From Microtetraspora malaysiensis (GTDB taxonomy: Bacteria > Actinomycetota > Actinomycetes > Streptosporangiales > Streptosporangiaceae): a stretch of 64,000 nt of DNA. The translations under genes were made by a program, and so were the position numbers. Positions 1-8,500 of this stretch are shown here, one piece after another; position 1 is the stretch's first letter; every line of letters begins with the position of its first letter. The notes under the pieces were generated by a model. That model did not search any database and had not been told where the DNA came from. It was given only the letters and a program-made list of their open reading frames with translations. The stretch spans positions 62,001 to 126,000 of the forward strand of contig NZ_BBYJ01000024.1 of assembly GCF_001528665.1 (NCBI RefSeq). The letters are read 5' to 3'.

Positions 1-39
1 TTCTCTCGCTGCACGTCAGTGGTTGGAGCGATTAGGCAG

Positions 40-333
40 TCATGTGTCTGCCTTCCGAAGGACCTCTTCCCGTTGTTCCTTCGCGTTCACCGCGCCGGCC
101 GCGAACAGCGTGGCAACACCGGCCGCGATCAGCACGATTACTGGAATCCGGACGAGGTTCCGCACGTCCTTGCAGCCCGTCAGCCTGATCGAGACGTCAT
201 CGAGTGAGGTGATCCTTGACTCAACGAATGCTGAGCCGCAGTCTCGCCCGCTCGATGTAACGGGGAGCACACCGGCGAGCAGGCCCGAGCCGATCAGCAG
301 GAACGCAACGAACGCGACCGCCTTGGAAGTCAT
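40..333 (-). CDS. small two-span membrane protein, unknown function
   Basis: A 97-residue protein not recognised as a known family. Two hydrophobic segments (about residues 7-25 and 64-84) flank a polar loop carrying Cys32 and Cys54, which could form a disulfide outside the membrane; the C-terminus is short and charged. The start is the ATG at 331-333 because AGAGGA lies a few bases upstream; a longer reading frame reaches 474 but runs through the terminator-proximal region without a ribosome binding site. The neighbours (tRNA-Thr upstream on the same strand) give no functional hint. Confidence 0.6.
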   Translation of the reverse strand: MTSKAVAFVAFLLIGSGLLAGVLPVTSSGRDCGSAFVESRITSLDDVSIRLTGCKDVRNLVRIPVIVLIAAGVATLFAAGAVNAKEQREEVLRKADT

Positions 334-478
334 GCAGTCGTCCTCTTTGTCGACGGGGGTTCCCCATTCACGAAGGATCATGTCATGTCGCCATGAATTG
401 AGGAATCGAGGACCATCGCTGCTGTGGCGCCTGTTAGCACTAGCGTTAGCAAGATCGAGAGATTGTCCTGACAAACAG

Positions 479-515
479 AAGACCCCTGCGCTGGTTTTCC
501 CAGGTCAGGGGTCTT
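479..515 (-). terminator. terminator of the tRNA-Thr gene
   Basis: A perfect 10-bp stem (AAGACCCCTG at 479-488 paired with CAGGGGTCTT at 506-515) with a 17-nt loop. It lies directly downstream of tRNA-Thr on the minus strand and is followed by a T-rich stretch. Confidence 0.75.
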
Positions 516-521
516 ATTTGC

Positions 522-598
522 TGGAGCCGCCTTGGGGAATCGAACCCCAGACCTACGCATTACGAGTGCGTCGCTCTGGCCGACTGAGCTAAGGCGGC
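522..598 (-). tRNA. tRNA-Thr (anticodon CGU)
   Basis: The minus strand gives a full cloverleaf: acceptor GCCGCCT pairs with AGGCGGC, the anticodon stem ACGCA/TGCGT encloses loop CTCGTAA (anticodon CGT, reading ACG), and the T arm carries GGTTCGATTCC. The CCA end is encoded at 522-524. A hairpin terminator follows at 479-515. Confidence 0.95.
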
Positions 599-663
599 GT
601 GCCGTACGGCAGCGTAGAGAAGTCTACAGGCTCATGAGCCCTTCTCGCGCCCCCTCGGCGACG

Positions 664-2208
664 TCACGTGACCTTCGGGCACATCGTGCCCTGCTTGGGT
701 GGCTTGAGGGAGATGAGATAGTCGTCGACCGCTTTGTCGACGCACGTCGAGCCCATCCCGTACGCGGTGTGCCCGTCACCGTCGTAGCCGAGCAGGACAC
801 CAGAGCTGAGCTGGGACGCGAGCCCCTCCGCCCACTCGTACGGCGTGGCCGGGTCACGCGAGGTGCCGACGACGACGATCGGCGGGGCGCCGGCGGCGGT
901 GAGCTTCTTGTCGGCGCCCTTGGGCGCCACCGGCCAGTACGCGCACGGCAACGACCCCCACATCACGAAATTTCCGAAATGGGGGGCGATCTTCACCGCT
1001 TCGGCGGCTCCCTCGGCGTACGCGGACGGCTCCTTGGGATAGGGGTGATCCACGCAGTTGATCGCCATGTTCGCCTCGGTCTGGTTGGAGTACGAGCCAT
1101 CCGGCTTGCGGTCCAACATCAGGTCGGCCATGCGCAGCAGGTCGGTGCCGTCACCGTTGAAGGCGTGCCCCAGCGCCTGGCGCAGCACCGGCCATGCCTG
1201 CCGCTCGTACAGCGGTGTGACGATGCCCAGGACGACCCACGACTCGTTGATCTCCCGGCCGTCGCCGAGGGTGTTCTTCAGGGGATGCGCGTCGGCCTTC
1301 TTCAACAGGTCGGTGAGCTCGTCCATGGCCCCCTCGACCGTACGGCTGGAGAAGGGGCAGGCGCCGTCCTCGAAGCAGTCCTGCAGGAACGCCTTCAGCG
1401 CCACCTCGAAGCCGACGGCCTGGGTCTCGTTGGACTTCAGCGCCGGGACCGACGGATCGACCGCACCGTCGAGAACCAGGGCGCGGACCTTCTTCGGGAA
1501 CAGGTCGGCGTAGACAGCGCCCAGATAGGTGCCGTACGACTTCCCGAGATAGGTCAGCCCGGAGTCGCCGAGGGCGGCGCGCAGCACGTCCATGTCCCTG
1601 GCCGCGTCGGCCGTGCCGACGTGGGGCAGCAGCTGGGCCGCCTTCGCGCCACAGGCGTCGGCGAACGCCTTCGACTCCTTCTCCATCGCGGCGACCTCGG
1701 CCGGCGTGTCCGGGCTGGCGTCCAGCCCTGCATAGGCGTCGAGCTCGCTTCCGGACATGCAGCGGATGGGGCTGGACTCGCCCACGCCCCTCGGGTCGAA
1801 GCCGACGACGTCGAACTGCGACCGGACCTTCGCGCTCAGCACCGAACGCGCCGCCCGGCCGTACTGGATGCCGGAGCCGCCGGGTCCGCCCGGGTTGATG
1901 AGCAGCGAGCCGACGCGCTTCCCGGTGGCGGGCAGCCGGATCAGGCTGATGCCGATCTTCTCGCCGGACGGCGCGGAGTAGTCGAGCGGCACCTCGGCCC
2001 GCGAGCACTGGAAGCCGTCACCGCAGTCTTTCCAGTCGAGGTTCTGGCTGTAGAACGGCTGAAGCGCGGGTGTCGGGGCCTCCGCGCGGGGCTTCGCCTC
2101 CTCCTGCGTGTGCGTGCAGCCCGTGACGGCCAGCGCGAGCGCGAGGAACGCCGCCGCGGCTCCGCGGGCAGGGGTCGGGGGGACACGCCGTGATCGGAAG
2201 ATCTTCAC
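664..2208 (-). CDS. TAP-type alpha/beta-hydrolase lipoprotein (tripeptidyl/prolyl aminopeptidase family)
   Basis: A 514-residue exported serine peptidase of the Streptomyces SlpD/SlpE and tripeptidyl aminopeptidase type, expected to trim N-terminal peptides outside the cell. The signal sequence ends in a lipobox with Cys31, so it is probably membrane-anchored. An oxyanion-type NPGGPGGSG motif lies near 105-113, the nucleophile is Ser224 in GKSYG, and Asp452 and His480 complete the likely triad; the TAP C-terminal domain follows about residue 400. The GTG start overlaps the stop of the upstream ricT-like gene by four bases (GTGA), so the two are probably translationally coupled. Confidence 0.88.
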   Translation of the reverse strand: MKIFRSRRVPPTPARGAAAAFLALALAVTGCTHTQEEAKPRAEAPTPALQPFYSQNLDWKDCGDGFQCSRAEVPLDYSAPSGEKIGISLIRLPATGKRVGSLLINPGGPGGSGIQYGRAARSVLSAKVRSQFDVVGFDPRGVGESSPIRCMSGSELDAYAGLDASPDTPAEVAAMEKESKAFADACGAKAAQLLPHVGTADAARDMDVLRAALGDSGLTYLGKSYGTYLGAVYADLFPKKVRALVLDGAVDPSVPALKSNETQAVGFEVALKAFLQDCFEDGACPFSSRTVEGAMDELTDLLKKADAHPLKNTLGDGREINESWVVLGIVTPLYERQAWPVLRQALGHAFNGDGTDLLRMADLMLDRKPDGSYSNQTEANMAINCVDHPYPKEPSAYAEGAAEAVKIAPHFGNFVMWGSLPCAYWPVAPKGADKKLTAAGAPPIVVVGTSRDPATPYEWAEGLASQLSSGVLLGYDGDGHTAYGMGSTCVDKAVDDYLISLKPPKQGTMCPKVT

Positions 2209-3035
2209 GCTTGCGGCTCATACCTCTCGTCGTGGGCCTTGCGCGGGCCGCAGACCGAGGCGCGCGAGCACTGGCAGCGCCGCCCCCCGTCGTCGAGCCG
2301 CACGGTGACGTAGTCTCCCGGCACGTTCCTGCCGACGACCTGGCCCGGCCCTTCGTCCGTCTCCACCCGGGCTCCCGCCCTCGGGAAGGTCCGCTGCGCC
2401 TCGACGTACAGCGGGTGCTCGAACTTGAGGCAGCACATCAGCCGACCGCACGCTCCGGCGATGCGCAGCGGGTTGACCGGCAGGTCCTGGTCCTTGGCCA
2501 TCCGGACCGAGACGGGTTCGAAGTCCTTCAGGAAGGTCGCGCAGCACAGGTCCCGGCCACACGGGCCGATGCCGCCCTGGAGGCGGGCCTCGTCGCGCGG
2601 CCCTATCTGCCGCAGCTCCACCCGCGCCCGCAGGTTGCGGGCGAGGTCCCGCACCAGCGCCCGGAAGTCGACCCGGTGCGGGGCCGAGAAGTAGACAGTG
2701 AAGACGTTGTCGGCGTCCACATAGTCGACCCCGACGACCTTCATGGGCAGCTCGTGCCGCTTGATCAGGCGCTTGGACACGCTGCGGGCCTCGGCCCTGC
2801 GGCGCCGGTTGGTCTCGTCCCTGGCCAGGTGCTCCTCGGTCGCGATGCCCGCGCAGACCGGCAGGCCGTCGACGTCCTCGCTCACGTACTGCGGCGCCCA
2901 GATGCACTCGGCCACCTCGGGCCCGGAATCAGTCGGTACGAGCACCTTGTCGCCGACTTTGGGGGAATGCCCTCCGGGATCGAGGTAATAAAGCCGCCCG
3001 TACCGGGTGAAACTCACCGCCATCATCATGCCCAA
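2205..3035 (-). CDS. PSP1/RicT (YaaT) family protein
   Basis: A 276-residue homologue of Bacillus RicT/YaaT, part of a small complex that affects RNA maturation and phosphorelay there; its role in actinobacteria is not established. Two cysteine clusters typical of the family are intact (Cys159, 164, 165 in CGRDLCC and Cys196, 201, 202 in CGRLMCC) and in the Bacillus complex bind Fe-S clusters. The start is set at a TTG because AGGAGG (3044-3049) sits eight bases upstream; ATG codons two codons later are alternatives. It lies downstream of holB in the minus-strand run, though interrupted by other genes. Confidence 0.85.
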   Translation of the reverse strand: MGMMMAVSFTRYGRLYYLDPGGHSPKVGDKVLVPTDSGPEVAECIWAPQYVSEDVDGLPVCAGIATEEHLARDETNRRRRAEARSVSKRLIKRHELPMKVVGVDYVDADNVFTVYFSAPHRVDFRALVRDLARNLRARVELRQIGPRDEARLQGGIGPCGRDLCCATFLKDFEPVSVRMAKDQDLPVNPLRIAGACGRLMCCLKFEHPLYVEAQRTFPRAGARVETDEGPGQVVGRNVPGDYVTVRLDDGGRRCQCSRASVCGPRKAHDERYEPQA

Positions 3036-3138
3036 GCGCCCGGCCTCCTCGATCTTGTACGGCTGCCGCCCGCCCTTACCCTACGCGGCATCGGCACCAT
3101 GCCGTCAGGGCCGGCCGTATATCGGGTATCGACGCCAG

Positions 3139-3798
3139 GTGAACGCCGAACCGCCGCTGCTGCTGCTCGCCCTCGACTTGGCGGGCACCTTCGCGTTCGG
3201 ACTCAACGGCGCGTTGACCGCGGTGCGCGCCGCCCGGCTCGACATCGTCGGCGTGGTCACCCTCGGCATGGTGACCGCGCTGGGCGGCGGGATCATCCGC
3301 GACATCCTGATCGACTCCCTGCCGCCCGCCACGTTCGGCGACTGGCGCTATCTGGCGGTCGCGGCCGCGAGCGGTCTGGTCGCGTACGCGCTCGGCCGGC
3401 GGCTGGACCGGCTGGCCGGCCCGATCATCGTGTTCGACGCCCTCGGGTTGAGCCTGTTCGCGGTGACCGGGGCGAGCAAGGCGCTGGACTACCGCCTCGG
3501 CATCGGGCAGGCGGTCATCCTCGGCGCGATCACAGCCGTGGGCGGCGGCACGCTCCGCGACGTGCTGATCCGGCGGATCCCCACAGTGCTGTACAGCGAG
3601 CTGTACGCCATCCCCGCCCTGATCGCGGCCGCGATCACCGCGGTCACCGTCCGCACCGGCGTCTACGGGATCCCCGCCGCCATCGGGGCCGCCGCCATCT
3701 GCTTCGTCGTCCGGCTGGTGGGCGTCCGCTTCGGCCTCAACGCTCCGGGCCCGCCGGGCGCCCGGGGCGACGTCCCCGGTTCCGGGGACCGGCGGTGA
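3139..3798 (+). CDS. TRIC/UPF0126 family membrane protein (putative cation channel)
   Basis: A 219-residue membrane protein with two internal repeats typical of UPF0126/YadS: each carries a GGG(I/T)xRDxLI loop (GGGIIRDILI and GGGTLRDVLI) between hydrophobic helices, giving about seven spans. The family is structurally related to trimeric intracellular cation channels; the ion carried here cannot be read from sequence. The start chosen is the GTG at 3139, just before the first helix; upstream in-frame sequence looks non-coding and no strong ribosome binding site is present, so the start is tentative. It is convergent with the M20 gene with a one-base gap. Confidence 0.8.
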   Translation: MNAEPPLLLLALDLAGTFAFGLNGALTAVRAARLDIVGVVTLGMVTALGGGIIRDILIDSLPPATFGDWRYLAVAAASGLVAYALGRRLDRLAGPIIVFDALGLSLFAVTGASKALDYRLGIGQAVILGAITAVGGGTLRDVLIRRIPTVLYSELYAIPALIAAAITAVTVRTGVYGIPAAIGAAAICFVVRLVGVRFGLNAPGPPGARGDVPGSGDRR

Positions 3799-3799
3799 G

Positions 3800-5062
3800 T
3801 CAGCGGCCGAGCCACGCGAGAGCGGCGACGACCAGGGCCTGGGAACCGGTGTCCAAGGTGGGCTGCGGGATCGGGGCGAACGCGGCGGAATGGTTCACCG
3901 GGATGTCCTGCGCCACCCGGCCGGCGGCCTCGGCCCTGCGGTAGGTCTCGGGGTCGATGCCGCCGATGCCCCAGTAGGTGTACGGGACTCCCAGGGCGTT
4001 CGGGATGTCGCTGAAGTCCTCGCTGGCGGTCTGCCGGCCCATCGGCCCGGCCCGGTCGCCGAAGAACTCACCGAACGCGGCGGCCACCCGGCTGGTGGTC
4101 TCGGGATCGTTGTCGGTCAGCGGGAAGCGGTCGAACAGCTCGATCTCCGGAGCCTTCGGACACCGCGACGCCTGGCACTCGGCGAGGACGATGCGGCGCA
4201 CCGCGTCCAGGATCGCGCTTCTGGTCCGCTCGTCGTAGGTGCGGATGTTGAACTCCAGCACGGCGTGATCGGGGATGATGTTGCTCTTCGTGCCGGCCTG
4301 GACGCTGCCGACCGTGACCACCGCGGTCTCCCCCGGCGAGGTCTCACGGGACACGATGGTCTGCAGCCGGATCACGATCATCGCCGCGAGGACCACAGGG
4401 TCGACGGCCGCCTGCGGCATCGAGCCGTGGGCTCCGCGTCCGTACACCGTGACGCGCCCGCTGTCGGCGGCGGAGAGCACCGGACCGGCATGAGTGCCGA
4501 CGTACCCGGCCGGCGCCGGCAGCACGTGTTGCGCGAGCGCCACGTCCGGGACCGGAATCAGCTCGGCGAGGCCGTCGTCGAGCATGGCCCGCGCGCCGTC
4601 GCCGGTCTCCTCGGCCGGCTGGAACAGCGCCACCAGCGTGCCCCGCCAGCGGTCGGTCCCCTCGGCGAGCAACTGGGCCGCGCCGAGCAGACAGGTGACG
4701 TGTACATCGTGTCCACAGGCGTGCGCGATCGGTATCTCGCGCCCGCCGGGGCCCGTGACCGTGTCGGCGCTGGCGTACGGCAGGCCGGTCGCCTCTCGCA
4801 CCGGCAGCGCGTCCATGTCCGCCCGGAGCAGCACCGTCGGGCCGTCGCCGTTACGCAGCACCCCGACCACACCGGTGCCGCCGACCCCCTGGTGTACCTG
4901 GCAGCCGATCCGGCCGAGGCGCTCGGCGATCTTCGCGGCGGTACGCCGCTCATGGTGCGACAGCTCAGGATGCCGATGCAGGTCCCGGTAGAGATCCTCC
5001 TGCCATCCCCGCACGGACCCCAGACGGGCCGCCACAGATGACGCGGGTGACATGGCAGCCAT
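3800..5062 (-). CDS. M20 family amidohydrolase (N-acyl-amino-acid/hippurate hydrolase type)
   Basis: A 420-residue cytosolic metallohydrolase. Metal-site motifs are present in order: RADMDALPV, HACGHDVH, the EE pair in PAEETGDGA, QHVLP, and a C-terminal PVNHSAAF. The dimerisation-domain HGSMPQ motif indicates the amidohydrolase subgroup that cleaves N-acyl groups from amino acids or auxin-like conjugates; substrate is not predictable. The ATG at 5060-5062 is preceded by GAGGAGGG, making it a much better start than the frame opening at 5089. Confidence 0.85.
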   Translation of the reverse strand: MAAMSPASSVAARLGSVRGWQEDLYRDLHRHPELSHHERRTAAKIAERLGRIGCQVHQGVGGTGVVGVLRNGDGPTVLLRADMDALPVREATGLPYASADTVTGPGGREIPIAHACGHDVHVTCLLGAAQLLAEGTDRWRGTLVALFQPAEETGDGARAMLDDGLAELIPVPDVALAQHVLPAPAGYVGTHAGPVLSAADSGRVTVYGRGAHGSMPQAAVDPVVLAAMIVIRLQTIVSRETSPGETAVVTVGSVQAGTKSNIIPDHAVLEFNIRTYDERTRSAILDAVRRIVLAECQASRCPKAPEIELFDRFPLTDNDPETTSRVAAAFGEFFGDRAGPMGRQTASEDFSDIPNALGVPYTYWGIGGIDPETYRRAEAAGRVAQDIPVNHSAAFAPIPQPTLDTGSQALVVAALAWLGR

Positions 5063-5153
5063 GACGCCCTCCTCACGGCGGCGGCACACGTGCCCTCCTT
5101 CGAGGCTAGGCCCTCCGGTTCGGCCGGGCGGGACCGCGTCCGGCGTCAGGGCC

Positions 5154-5780
5154 TCAGCACTTCGACCGGTCCCGAATGCACGCCGAGTCGACGACGTTCG
5201 AGATTCCGGGCAGGTGCTCGACGCCCCTCACCACCGCCTTGTGATCGGCCCCCTGCTTCAGCTTCGCACGGAAGGACTCCGGAAGATCCGTCGGTTTGAT
5301 CACGTCGAGAAGCTTCTGGGTTACCTCTTCGTTGGGCCGGGGATTGCTCGCCCGGAATCTCTCGTAGGCCTCCATCTGCGACTCGAACTTCACGGACTCG
5401 ACCCCGGGCAGTGACTCCAGCACCTGCCGGATCCGCCGCCGATCGTCCTCGGTCGCCGCACGCTCCTTGCACACCGGGAAGGCATCGTTCTTTCCGCAAA
5501 GGAACACCACGACCTCGTCCTGCCAGGAATCCGCCCCCGCCAGGCTGAGCTGGACCAGGCTGTACGCCACAGGACTGGCCGCCGTCGTCTCCGGAGGCGC
5601 GGGCCGTACCAGCAGAAACACTCCGACGGACATCGCGGCGACGAGCGCGGCGGGGATCACGACGAACCGGGAGATCCGGGCGCGGGAACGCCCGCGCGGC
5701 GCGCTCAGCGGGCGGACGGAACGGAGGTCGGCGGTCGCCGCCGCTTCGGACAGGGCTTCACGCAGACGTTGTTCGATCAT
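5154..5780 (-). CDS. single-span membrane protein with an FtsX-like extracellular domain, sigma-factor partner
   Basis: A 208-residue protein: a short cytoplasmic N-terminus (1-38), one membrane helix (39-58), and an extracellular domain (about 88-198) matching the extracytoplasmic domain of cell-division protein FtsX, with the family's FLC...C pair (Cys95, Cys104), the AT....I..VL..LP.V..V.FES stretch and LPESFRAKL. The four-helix permease core of real FtsX is absent. It overlaps the preceding SigE-type sigma gene by four bases (ATGA), the arrangement of a sigma/anti-sigma pair, but the N-terminus lacks the HxxxCxxC zinc anti-sigma motif. I infer a membrane regulator or sensor for that sigma factor; function is unproven. 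Confidence 0.75.
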   Translation of the reverse strand: MIEQRLREALSEAAATADLRSVRPLSAPRGRSRARISRFVVIPAALVAAMSVGVFLLVRPAPPETTAASPVAYSLVQLSLAGADSWQDEVVVFLCGKNDAFPVCKERAATEDDRRRIRQVLESLPGVESVKFESQMEAYERFRASNPRPNEEVTQKLLDVIKPTDLPESFRAKLKQGADHKAVVRGVEHLPGISNVVDSACIRDRSKC

Positions 5781-6304
5781 GATTCCTCCCCAAGGGTCCG
5801 GCCGAGGGCGGCGAGCCCCCGTGTGATGGTGGAGCGCGCCGTGCTCCCGGCGACGCCCATGGTGTCGGCGATCTCCTCGTACGACAGATCGAGGTAGAAC
5901 CGCAGCACGAGCGCCTCGCGCTGCCGTCGCGGCAGGCCGCTCAGAGCGACCAGGACCTCCCGGCGTTCCTCGCCGATCATCGCGACGCTCTCCGCCGACC
6001 AGACGGGCGGCGCGTACGGCACCGCCCGCCGGAAGGCGAGGCTCCTGCGCCGCAGCACGGATCGGCAGCCGTTCAGCACGGCCGACCGCACGTACGCCAG
6101 GGCGCTGCCCGGCTCACGCAACCGCTGCCGCCCCGCGTGCATGCGCGCGAACGCCTCCTGGACGACGTCCTCGGCCGTGGCGAGGTCACCCACCATGAGC
6201 AGCGCCAGCCGTACCAGGCCGAGATGATGGTCGGCGAACAGCGCCGCGACGTCGACGCGTTCCTGGATCAAGGGCTCTCTCTCCGAGAGCAGTTCGGCTT
6301 TCAC
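5777..6304 (-). CDS. SigE-family ECF RNA polymerase sigma factor
   Basis: A 175-residue two-domain sigma factor: region 2 (ALFADHHLGLVRLALLMVGD and EDVVQEAFARMH), the linker PPVWSAES typical of this group, and region 4 (LPRRQREALVLRFYLDLSYEEIADTMG plus a recognition helix). It overlaps the FtsX-like membrane partner by ATGA. The start is placed at the GTG at 6302-6304, exactly five bases after a CGTCTCT element, as in the paralogous sigma gene at 7952-8500; a GTG at 6317-6319 lies inside that element and a TTG at about 6273 has a GGAGAGAGAG upstream, so both remain possible. Confidence 0.85.
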   Translation of the reverse strand: MKAELLSEREPLIQERVDVAALFADHHLGLVRLALLMVGDLATAEDVVQEAFARMHAGRQRLREPGSALAYVRSAVLNGCRSVLRRRSLAFRRAVPYAPPVWSAESVAMIGEERREVLVALSGLPRRQREALVLRFYLDLSYEEIADTMGVAGSTARSTITRGLAALGRTLGEES

Positions 6305-6337
6305 ACCAAAGAGACGCACTGGTGTGGCTTCTGCTGC
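6305..6337 (-). promoter_or_regulatory. predicted ECF-type promoter, leaderless start
   Basis: Reading the minus strand: GCAGC (6337-6333), 16 nt, CGTCTCT (6316-6310), 5 nt, then the GTG start. The same layout precedes the paralogous sigma gene (8501-8533). The CGTC core is a common ECF -10 element, and the distance places transcription at or near the start codon. Confidence 0.5.
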
Positions 6338-6378
6338 TTCTGTTCCGGAAGAAACACTCCCACGGGGCGGAAACGGGA

Positions 6379-6420
6379 ACGGCCGGCCTGCCCGGGCGGA
6401 TCCCTCGGCAGGCCGGCCGT
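6379..6420 (-). terminator. intrinsic terminator between the two sigma modules
   Basis: A perfect 14-bp stem (ACGGCCGGCCTGCC at 6379-6392 with its complement at 6407-6420) and a 14-nt loop, just downstream of the gene ending at 6435. It separates the two sigma/membrane-protein pairs into distinct transcripts. There is no T-tract, which is usual in actinobacteria. Confidence 0.75.
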
Positions 6421-6434
6421 ACCGGCGGTGACGG

Positions 6435-7955
6435 CTACCAGGCGAACCTGGAGCCGAAGACGCGGGAAGGTTCCTCGGTCTTGGTCAGCGCCCGGTAGCC
6501 CGCCGCGTCGACCGCGCCGATCTCGTCGCCCCGGGAGACGATCACGTGTTCGCCGGTGCCGTCGAGGTCGAGCAGCCGGATCGCCGCCTCGCCCGCGTCG
6601 TGGTAGACGACACCCGCCGCCTTCCCGTCGGCGGTGTCGTACGCGATGAGGTCCGCGGATCCGCCCACCTGCCGGCCCGTTTTACCGTCGATCTCCGTGT
6701 TCTGGAACGCGGCCACGATCCGGCTGCCGTCCGGGCTGATGGCGGCTCCCTGCATGCCGCCTGACGCTTCGCCGCCCCGTGCGGAGAGGGAGATGCTGCT
6801 CGCCTGCTCCAGGCTGTCGCCGGGCGCTCCGGTGTCCAGGAGGCGCAGATCCGACAGGCCGGGACACACCTTGACGACCGCGTGCACCTCGACCGGAGCC
6901 TCACCCGGAGCGACAGCGGGCGACGACCCCTCGCTCGGCTCGTCCAGCATGGTCGCCGAGGGGAAGCCGCACCACTCGGCCTCCACGCTCGGCTCAACCG
7001 GTGACACCTCGGTCATCACGAACGGCGTCTCGACACTCGGCGTCACAGAGGGCTCGGCCGTCGCGGGACTCGGGACGGCGGTCGCCGTCGCCTCGGACGC
7101 CACCGGACTCGCCATGATCGCATCAATCACTGGCGCCGGGGGTTCTCCCACCCGGCTGACCATCGGATACGGGGACGGCGCCTCGGTCGCCGTGGGCGTC
7201 GCCTCATCGGTCACCGGAGCCGATGACCCGAGCTCCATCCGAACGTAACCGGCGAAGAGCACGAAACGGCCATCGGCCGTCATCGACAGTTCGGAGACGT
7301 CGACGCCGGCCTTCGCGGTCCACGTGCGGCTGTCGCCGGTCGCCGTGTCCGTGACCACCAGGCGGCCTTTCTCGCCACCGCGGCACGGCACCACGCCATA
7401 CGCGAGCTTGCCGCCGTCACCGCTGACCGCCAGGGAGGTCGGCCTGGTGCCCTCGGGCGGCGCGAAGGGCAGCGGGCCGAACGACCCGACCTTCCCCTCC
7501 TCGTCCAGCGTGAAGCGGTACAGCCGCGGCCGGCAGTCATCCTGGGCCGACACCGCATAGAAGAGCCGGTTGTCTTGCGCCGCCTGGATCCCGACGAACC
7601 GCTCTGTCCCGGAGGGGTTCGGGACCCGGGAGGTCTCCGCGCCGCCGCTCACGCTCCTGACGGTGATCCCGCCCTCCCCGGCCTCGGCGAAGAACGTGGG
7701 GGCGGCGGCGAGGCCCGCGCTCGTGGCGGCGTCCTGGCCAGGGCCCCCGCCCCCGCCCCGGGCGACCGCCACGCCGCCGGCCACCGCGACCGTCACGGAC
7801 GCCGCCGCGGCGAGCGGGACCAGCCAGGCTCTCCGCGCCCGGCTCGCGCCCCCCGAGCGCGTACGGCCCGCGCTCAGCGAGAAGGCCGGCACCTGGTCGA
7901 TGGTCTCGCCCACCGCCCTGGTGGCGTCGCGCAGGCGATCGGTGATGTCGTTCAT
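6435..7955 (-). CDS. single-span membrane protein with extracellular propeller-like domain, sigma-factor partner
   Basis: A 506-residue protein with a cytoplasmic N-terminus starting MNDITDRLRDATRAVG, a membrane helix about 44-66, and an extracellular part with repeated strand-turn units (GDGGKLAYG, MTADGRFVLFAG, SPDGSRIVAAF) resembling WD40/TolB-like propeller blades. The blades are interrupted by a Ser/Thr/Pro/Glu/Val-rich low-complexity insert at about residues 240-355. The start overlaps the upstream SigE-type sigma gene by four bases, so it likely senses an envelope signal and controls that sigma factor. No zinc anti-sigma motif is visible, so the mechanism is an inference. Confidence 0.72.
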   Translation of the reverse strand: MNDITDRLRDATRAVGETIDQVPAFSLSAGRTRSGGASRARRAWLVPLAAAASVTVAVAGGVAVARGGGGGPGQDAATSAGLAAAPTFFAEAGEGGITVRSVSGGAETSRVPNPSGTERFVGIQAAQDNRLFYAVSAQDDCRPRLYRFTLDEEGKVGSFGPLPFAPPEGTRPTSLAVSGDGGKLAYGVVPCRGGEKGRLVVTDTATGDSRTWTAKAGVDVSELSMTADGRFVLFAGYVRMELGSSAPVTDEATPTATEAPSPYPMVSRVGEPPAPVIDAIMASPVASEATATAVPSPATAEPSVTPSVETPFVMTEVSPVEPSVEAEWCGFPSATMLDEPSEGSSPAVAPGEAPVEVHAVVKVCPGLSDLRLLDTGAPGDSLEQASSISLSARGGEASGGMQGAAISPDGSRIVAAFQNTEIDGKTGRQVGGSADLIAYDTADGKAAGVVYHDAGEAAIRLLDLDGTGEHVIVSRGDEIGAVDAAGYRALTKTEEPSRVFGSRFAW

Positions 7956-8500
7956 CGTGCGTTCCCCAGCAGTCGGCCGAGCGCGTCCAGGGCTCGGGAG
8001 GTGGTCGACTTGACGGTGCCCCGGCTGACGCCCATGACCTGGGCGGTCTCCTCTTCGGAGAGGTCGGCGTAGTAACGCAGCACGAGCGCCTCACGCTGCC
8101 GCCGGGGCAGGCGGTGCAGCGCCTCCATGACCTCGCGCCGTTCGGCCCCCAGGAGGGCGGCGGATTCGGCCGACCACACGGGCGGCTCGTACGTCCCGGC
8201 GAACCAGGACGGCAGGCGCCTCCTGCGCAGCACGGTCCTGGCGTTGTTGAGCACGGCCGACCGCAGGTAGACGAGCGCCTTGCTCCGGTCCCGCAGGCCG
8301 CCGAACCGGCGATGGAGGCCGAGGAACGCCTCCTGGACCACGTCCTCGGCAGCCTCACGGTCGCCGAGCATGATCAGTGCCAGCCTGGCGAGGCCGATCG
8401 CGTGCTCGGCGTACAGAGCCGCGATCGTCTCGTCCGCAGATTCCGGGGCGGTCACCGACGCTCCGGGAGGTTTATGGATATCCAGCGTTTCGGCCTGCAT
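7952..8500 (-). CDS. SigE-family ECF RNA polymerase sigma factor
   Basis: A 182-residue paralogue of the sigma factor at 5777-6304: region 2 (AALYAEHAIGLARLALIMLGD and EDVVQEAFLGLH), linker EPPVWSAESAALLG, and region 4 (LPRRQREALVLRYYADLSEEETAQVMGVSRGTVKS split by the usual helix turn). It overlaps the downstream membrane-protein gene by four bases. The ATG at 8498-8500 lies five bases after a CGTCTCT element, so the transcript is probably leaderless. The pairing of sigma plus single-span partner is the same as in the adjacent module, with unrelated extracellular domains. Confidence 0.9.
   Translation of the reverse strand: MQAETLDIHKPPGASVTAPESADETIAALYAEHAIGLARLALIMLGDREAAEDVVQEAFLGLHRRFGGLRDRSKALVYLRSAVLNNARTVLRRRRLPSWFAGTYEPPVWSAESAALLGAERREVMEALHRLPRRQREALVLRYYADLSEEETAQVMGVSRGTVKSTTSRALDALGRLLGNAR

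Noticed and set aside
532-2193. Long plus-strand open frame opposite the TAP peptidase gene
   Set aside because: It is the reverse reading of a strongly biased high-GC gene; the product is Arg/Gly/Val-rich without domains, while the minus strand has a lipobox and catalytic triad.
5154-7955. Sigma partners as classical zinc anti-sigma (ZAS) proteins
   Set aside because: Neither cytoplasmic N-terminus contains the HxxxCxxC motif; partnership is inferred only from overlap and topology.
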